Source of the DNA: Whalleya microplaca
Lineage: Eukaryota > Ascomycota > Sordariomycetes > Xylariales > Xylariaceae
Length of the DNA stretch: 64,000 nucleotides
Direction: 5' to 3'
Assembly: GCA_022497155.1 (NCBI GenBank)
Contig: MU385799.1
Span: forward strand, 32,643 to 96,642
The notes beneath the pieces are model-generated. The model was not told where the DNA came from. It was given only the letters and a program-made list of their open reading frames with translations, and did not search any database. Below are positions 58,859 through 64,000 of this stretch, one piece after another. The position numbers and the translations under genes are program-made. Position 1 is the stretch's first letter. Every line of letters starts with the position of its first letter.

Positions 58859-61800
58859 GAACGACAGCACTTTAAGGTTAGGAAGGCAGCATGTTAGCGG
58901 GTTGCTCAGAAACACATGGTACACATGGTACACATGGTTAACGGGTTCATGGTTAATTACAGCTGATGAATGAATGAACGAATTTTAGGTGGTGCAAGGG
59001 TAAATCAGATGGGACGATCAGGGAAATCCATTGGTCAGAGCGTTCAACGCCGCCCCAAAAGCTAAAAAGCGGGAAGAGATGGAGTTGTGTTGTATGTATT
59101 CCGTACTACGGGTACATAGGAATGTGTGTGTATGGATGTACTGCTTGCTGTATGAATGAGTGAATGTCTGGTACCGCCAGTATGAGTGTACTGCAATACT
59201 GCAATACTGCAATACTGCAATACTGCAATGAATAAATAAGAGCTGATGTGGGAAGCTCAGCTCAACTCATTCAAACTCGCACAAACACAACACAAATACC
59301 ACAACCAAACGTCCATACATATAGGTATGTACAAGGGATTTATGTAATCGAAAAGGCAAAAAAAGAAGACCCCTGAACACAACATATTGAACTTTCAGCT
59401 GGGTGCAACTTTGCAGCACTTGTCTTGTATTCTTGTATGTACACACTTGCACTTGCACTGGCACTGGCACTTCAGATGGAACAGATGACCGCATACCATA
59501 TACCATACATACGTGGATGTGTAAGGCGCAGCGGTAAGTAGGTAAAAAAAGACCACCAGCTCACCAGACCACCTACTGTATGTCTAGGTCGGTAGGGTAG
59601 GGCGTACAGACAGTTCCAGGTTAATAGCGTTGTCCATGTAAGTGGCCTAAGCCTAAGTACATGGTAAACGCGACTTGTCACGGAACTCGGCAATACCAGC
59701 TTAACTTTCGGTGTGCAGCATGCACCGAACGATGAAGGGACTCAAGGGACTTTCAAAGATCGGCTTCTTCTTTTTTGATTGGATTTTTCTTTTCTTTGCT
59801 TGGCTTGCCTTTGCTTTTCTGGATGCTGACGTTGCTCTGTGCTGTTGCACTGTTGCACACGGCTAATCGGATTCAGGGTTGGTTGCGCGTGAGGTAATAA
59901 TAAGGTAGGAGATATGTATGATATGTGTTCTTGTCGTTGCTGTTGTACGGATGCTTGCTATGAATAGCATAGGCTTCTGGAGAGAGTACTACCATATGTA
60001 CAGATTGTATGTACGACTCATGGCACGCTCCCAAGGGCCCAAAGGGATGGAAAATAAAAAAAACCAAATAAGAAGGAACTGAAGGAATGTACGAACCGCG
60101 ATTTCGACCCATCTTGAACCACCCCTAGATGACAAAAGCCCAGCAACTCGTAATATAAGGCAGCAGTCAGATCGAATGCCTTTTTAATTCATTAAAATGA
60201 ACCGAATGAAGGTTGGTCTCTTGGCTGGGTAAAGCAGAGCAAGGGTGGCCCACAAAGACAGCTCGTCTGGTTGATGATCTTTCTGGCCCTCTTGTAATTC
60301 TGTATGTATATGTATGGATGTAGTCCCTTATGCACTGCTGCGCTGACGGGCCTCTAGGCAATTAATAATTAGCTATTGACGATGGTCGGCCCCGTTGGGT
60401 ATTTCTCGTAAAACCGCGAGTCGAAAGAATAGACAAGAAGGGAATTCAATGCAGGCCAAATGCAAAAATGCGCAAACGAGGAAGCGAAAGACTGAACAGT
60501 CGAATCCGAACTTGTCTTGCACGAGGGTGGCGGGTACGCGAGTTTTGTAGCTCTGCAGCAGCGTCTCCACGCAATACGAATTGGTGGAATGTCAAGAAAG
60601 GGTAAGGTCTCGGAAGCCGGTATTGTTCGTGTATGAGTCGATATCCTGCGACAAAGATCGGGTATCCGGGGGCCCCAATAGCTTCCCCAGACGACCCTGT
60701 TCTAAAGAAAAATGTTCCTTAAGGGGAAATCAAGAAACCGAATACCGAGATGGGAAAAAAGGGTTGAGGTTGGTGTCGTTTGCTGGGAGACAGCAAGCAA
60801 GGTATAACAGTAGGTTGTTGCCCTGCCCTTGAGGCGTTTTTGTACGGAAGCATCGGACAACTCGATATTCTCTTGGCTACGGTTGTCAGAAACAATGCTG
60901 TGTTCATGCAGAATCAGCCAAGGGGCCAAGACAGCAGAATAGTGGCCTTCAGGGCGGTTGGCTCTAGACGGGAAGGCAAAGGGCGACGGATGGACAAAAG
61001 CTGTTTTGTTGGAGGACGATAGCTCTCCAGACAGACAATGAAGGGGGTCTATTCACAGGTTTCGAGATGTTTGATTCTATGTACACAGCATGTACGGAGT
61101 ACGGATTAGTGACTTGTCGATTTATTACATAGCTACCCAGTGTGCAATCAGGTAATCAGACACAAGCAAGAATAGTTGGAAGGCTGACAAAATTCACATA
61201 GAGAGAGCATGGGCATACGTCACGTCAGTCAATACGGTGGGAATCGTTAAGTATGGTCCAATGGTAAGTTCGTATCAGTGGCTATTCCCGCTATTGGCAC
61301 CTTGTGTCATTCGGAGATACCGCCAGCTATTTTAGTCGGTTATCAAGCCGGCCTAGCTCTATTCGTCTTCGTCTCTGCTCATAAACCAGGCCTGCCATGC
61401 CTATCTACTGTGTGAAAAACAAAAACCTCCAAGGAGATACATACATAAACAGATACGTTATTAGACTTCGATAAGGCATCGCTACGCAGCAGCTGCTTGC
61501 TGCGCAGGTCCCTTGATATTGCCGACATGGATATGTCGATCAATCATACTCTCAGCCCACACATCTCCTGCAATCGGTGACATACTGACGGCCATGGACC
61601 TGGTGCCCTGTTTCAAAGGAACAATCGACCAATCCGATAATCAGATGCTGCGAGTCTTTGACCCTCACTGCTGACAATAGTTGCAAAAGACGAGTTTGAC
61701 TTGCTTGATGATCTGGACCCATCATGGACCAAGTCACCAAAAAGTCCATTCCTTTGCATTCATTCCTTTGCGCTGCTAAGTAAACATCTTGACTAATAAT

Positions 61801-63904
61801 ATTATAATAGAGTGAGTTGAGCAAGCTTTAACTGGTAAACTGGTTTTTAACTTCCGAAAAAAAAAAAAAAAATGAATAACTAGACCATGGACCCTGCAGA
61901 TCCAGATCATTGGATAAAAAAGAGGCTCGGATGTAACGGGTACTGAAGGTCCCCAGTACTAGCAATACGCGGACAAGTGCGACCAATGATCGTCAACCAA
62001 CCTCGATGATTTTGCGTCCGCTCCCTTCAATCTAGGTTACGCAGTACATTCAGCCAGCCCAGGCTTTACCAAGCTCTCAGCGTGCGTCTTGTTAGGCTAC
62101 TGCTGGAGCTGAAGAAGCTCCTCGTGGCACGATGGCGAGGCTTGGGGAAGCGCAAGCGCGCGCGAGAGCAACCCGCAGCGACTCGATCTGATAAAACGGA
62201 CCAGCCATGAAACGGGGGGCCGAATCCCGATGACAAGACGTGCAAGCGCCCGCCGGCGGTCTTGGTACTGTATATATTCGTAACGGACCATCCATTCACG
62301 CCTTTTCGCTGCAGCACATTACACACTCCACACACAGCGGCGTTGAAGGTCGGACGCCCAGGACGCCAGGACGCATATGAGAGAGAATATTAATATGTAC
62401 GTAGATCAGCTGTCATCCCACGTATGCGTACCGTACTTGAGGCTAGTGAGGATCGTCAGTGGAGTGACGTGCCGGTTTGGCAAAGTAATCAATTTGCTAA
62501 ACACTGTCCAAGCCATCGTTATATCATCAGATTTCCTAATGTTGCGCCTTTGGCGTTACCGTCCATAAGTGCCATGTTCCATTGCACGGCGGCTAGCTTG
62601 ATTGCTACATAGGTATGTACTGCGGCTTTGCAACCCAGTAACAGATCACAGGGGGCCTGTACAGAAGATGTATTCGGATTTCCTTTTCCAGTCCCGAGCT
62701 CTGGGCATCCATGGCGCCCATTGGGGGCTTGCAGGAATCCTTCGTACCACATTCACGACGAATACATTACAGCTCAGCCCTCGAGGACGCGCGTTTCCGT
62801 TGTGAAAGCGACTATCTGCACTTTTTGAAAACGACCAAAATCATAGTATAGTTTTTAGGATGGGAAGCTAGCTTAATGGTTGAGACGAGAACAACTTCGG
62901 GCTTCTTTCGCTATCTTTATCAGGAGATTTAAACAGGGACATATATCCGTAGTGGAGAGAGGGAAAGGAAGTCGAATCTGGCAAGCCGCATACGTCATAA
63001 GTACTGCTTAGAGCAAATGCCAGAATTTTAGGGCGTTACATATGTGTATTCTGTAATACCAGATGTAGAAGTCTTCCATTCGCCCTTATTAAAATCAAGG
63101 TTCGTCCGCTTGTCCGTCAGCGGGCTGACTGACTAGTCACACTGTAAGACTAGTAAAATAATAAGAGCTGGCTGGATGGTGGCTCAGTGGCTGTAAGTAT
63201 TAAGTGTAATAATAAGCCCGTAAATTTATTATGTCTCACCTGCGCAAGGCGGCACCTGAACATGTTCCTCCTGTCGTGCTCTGCTGTGGCGCCTATGCAG
63301 GCGGGCAGGCGATATCGTGTGCGACGCGACGGCACTCCGGTATAGGTGAGGCACAGAAGCTTATTTATATTTCCTATCCGTCGAATATCTAATAGGCAGC
63401 TGATCACTCACCTGTCAGGACAATTGTCCAATCCGCTGACAGTTGTTGAGAGAGCAGTAGGTCTCATGAGCAATCGCTCTCGTGTTCGCATCTACTCATA
63501 AATGACAGATAATATTGAACTTCACTTAATAGGCTATGTAAGCAGGTAAGTCATAGCTCATTTAATTACTCTATTCCTAACCATTTCATTACCATCATGA
63601 AATCTAGGCTCATCGTATTCCTACTGACATTCCATTACTTTCAGGAAACAAATGAGACTTCATAAGTAATGGAATGATAGAGCATGAACTAGCTACCTGT
63701 TCATGCAGTTCATGCTGCTTACCGATGTTGGGAGAATTTCAAAATTTACCGTTATCTTCAATTACACACACTGCTCCGAAATGATGTCATGTGCCTGTCT
63801 AAAAGCGTGATGCCGTGTTTCCAAGTCCCTGGGTTTGACCTCCTCACGTGTAAAGCTGACGCTGCAGTCGATTGATTAATAACTATAAGCAATCCAATGG
63901 GAGA

Positions 63905-63905
<1 letters not shown>
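58859..63905. other. Long intergenic tail, no gene recognised
   Basis: About 5 kb with no ORF that has recognisable domains, codon bias or splice structure. It contains an 8-bp tandem repeat at 59190–59229, a poly-A run near 61858–61872 and scattered low-complexity DNA. It may hold non-coding transcripts or genes with exons too short to see by eye; I found no tRNA-like A/B box pair. Confidence 0.5.
59190..59229. repeat. Tandem repeat, five copies of ACTGCAAT
   Basis: Five perfect 8-bp copies end to end. Confidence 0.92.
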
Positions 63906-63994
<89 letters not shown>

Positions 63995-64000
63995 CGGGGG
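63906..64000. other. Poly-G run, probable sequencing or assembly artefact
   Basis: 89 consecutive G (63906–63994), then one C and five G up to the window end. No fungal element of this form is known to me; two-colour short-read dark-cycle artefact at a contig end is the likeliest cause. Confidence 0.85.

Noticed and set aside
60373..62335. Several 60–90-aa ORFs in the right-hand tail
   Set aside because: Overlapping on both strands with no domain or coding bias; they look like chance ORFs.

Overview
The window is filamentous ascomycete (Pezizomycotina) DNA, most likely Sordariomycetes-like. Genes carry short GT–AG introns (about 50–150 nt). Core fungal genes (HscB/Jac1-type co-chaperone, COP9 signalosome subunit 4, a Caf120/Skg3-like PH protein) lie at both ends. 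AT-rich transposons carry transition-only damage typical of repeat-induced point mutation (RIP). No rRNA, tRNA or CRISPR was recognised. Exon models were built by hand from splice signals and frame continuity, and in each model the summed exon lengths are a multiple of three.

Layout: (1) 0.2–6.3 kb, conserved block: an F-box protein, a possible small membrane protein and the Jac1/HscB-like co-chaperone. (2) 7.0–33.8 kb, an apparently intact biosynthetic gene cluster: a 2,913-aa highly reducing polyketide synthase with domains KS-AT-DH-CMeT-(no ER)-KR-ACP-R (minus), a 7-TM fungal rhodopsin/PTH11-like protein, a cytochrome P450, a secreted berberine-bridge-type FAD oxidase, a short-chain dehydrogenase, a stand-alone trans-acting enoyl reductase, a Zn2Cys6 regulator and a class I methyltransferase. 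A 2.25-kb TA-flanked DNA transposon with perfect 46-bp terminal inverted repeats sits between the dehydrogenase and the trans-enoyl reductase. (3) 34.8–47.4 kb, a decaying accessory zone: a lectin-like membrane protein, a shattered secreted-protein remnant, a second TIR element, a multi-pass membrane protein with an in-frame TAG, a GMC alcohol oxidase split by an LTR element, and a short-chain dehydrogenase with an in-frame TAA. (4) 49.2–58.9 kb, conserved block: CSN4, an SGNH/GDSL hydrolase and the PH-domain protein. (5) 58.9–64 kb, no gene recognised, ending in a run of 89 G that looks like an assembly or sequencing artefact.

How the genes may work together: the synthase builds a reduced, C-methylated chain, borrows enoyl reduction from the separate ER protein (as in the LovB/LovC and betaenone systems) and releases it through a C-terminal reductase domain that keeps its Tyr and Lys, so an aldehyde or alcohol product is expected. 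The P450, flavin oxidase, dehydrogenase and methyltransferase would then tailor it, and the Zn2Cys6 protein probably controls the set. The PKS-R plus trans-ER plus P450 plus dehydrogenase logic resembles betaenone/stemphyloxin-type decalin pathways. The berberine-bridge oxidase (compare solanapyrone Sol5), the extra methyltransferase and the 7-TM protein make the combination unusual. Product identity is inference.
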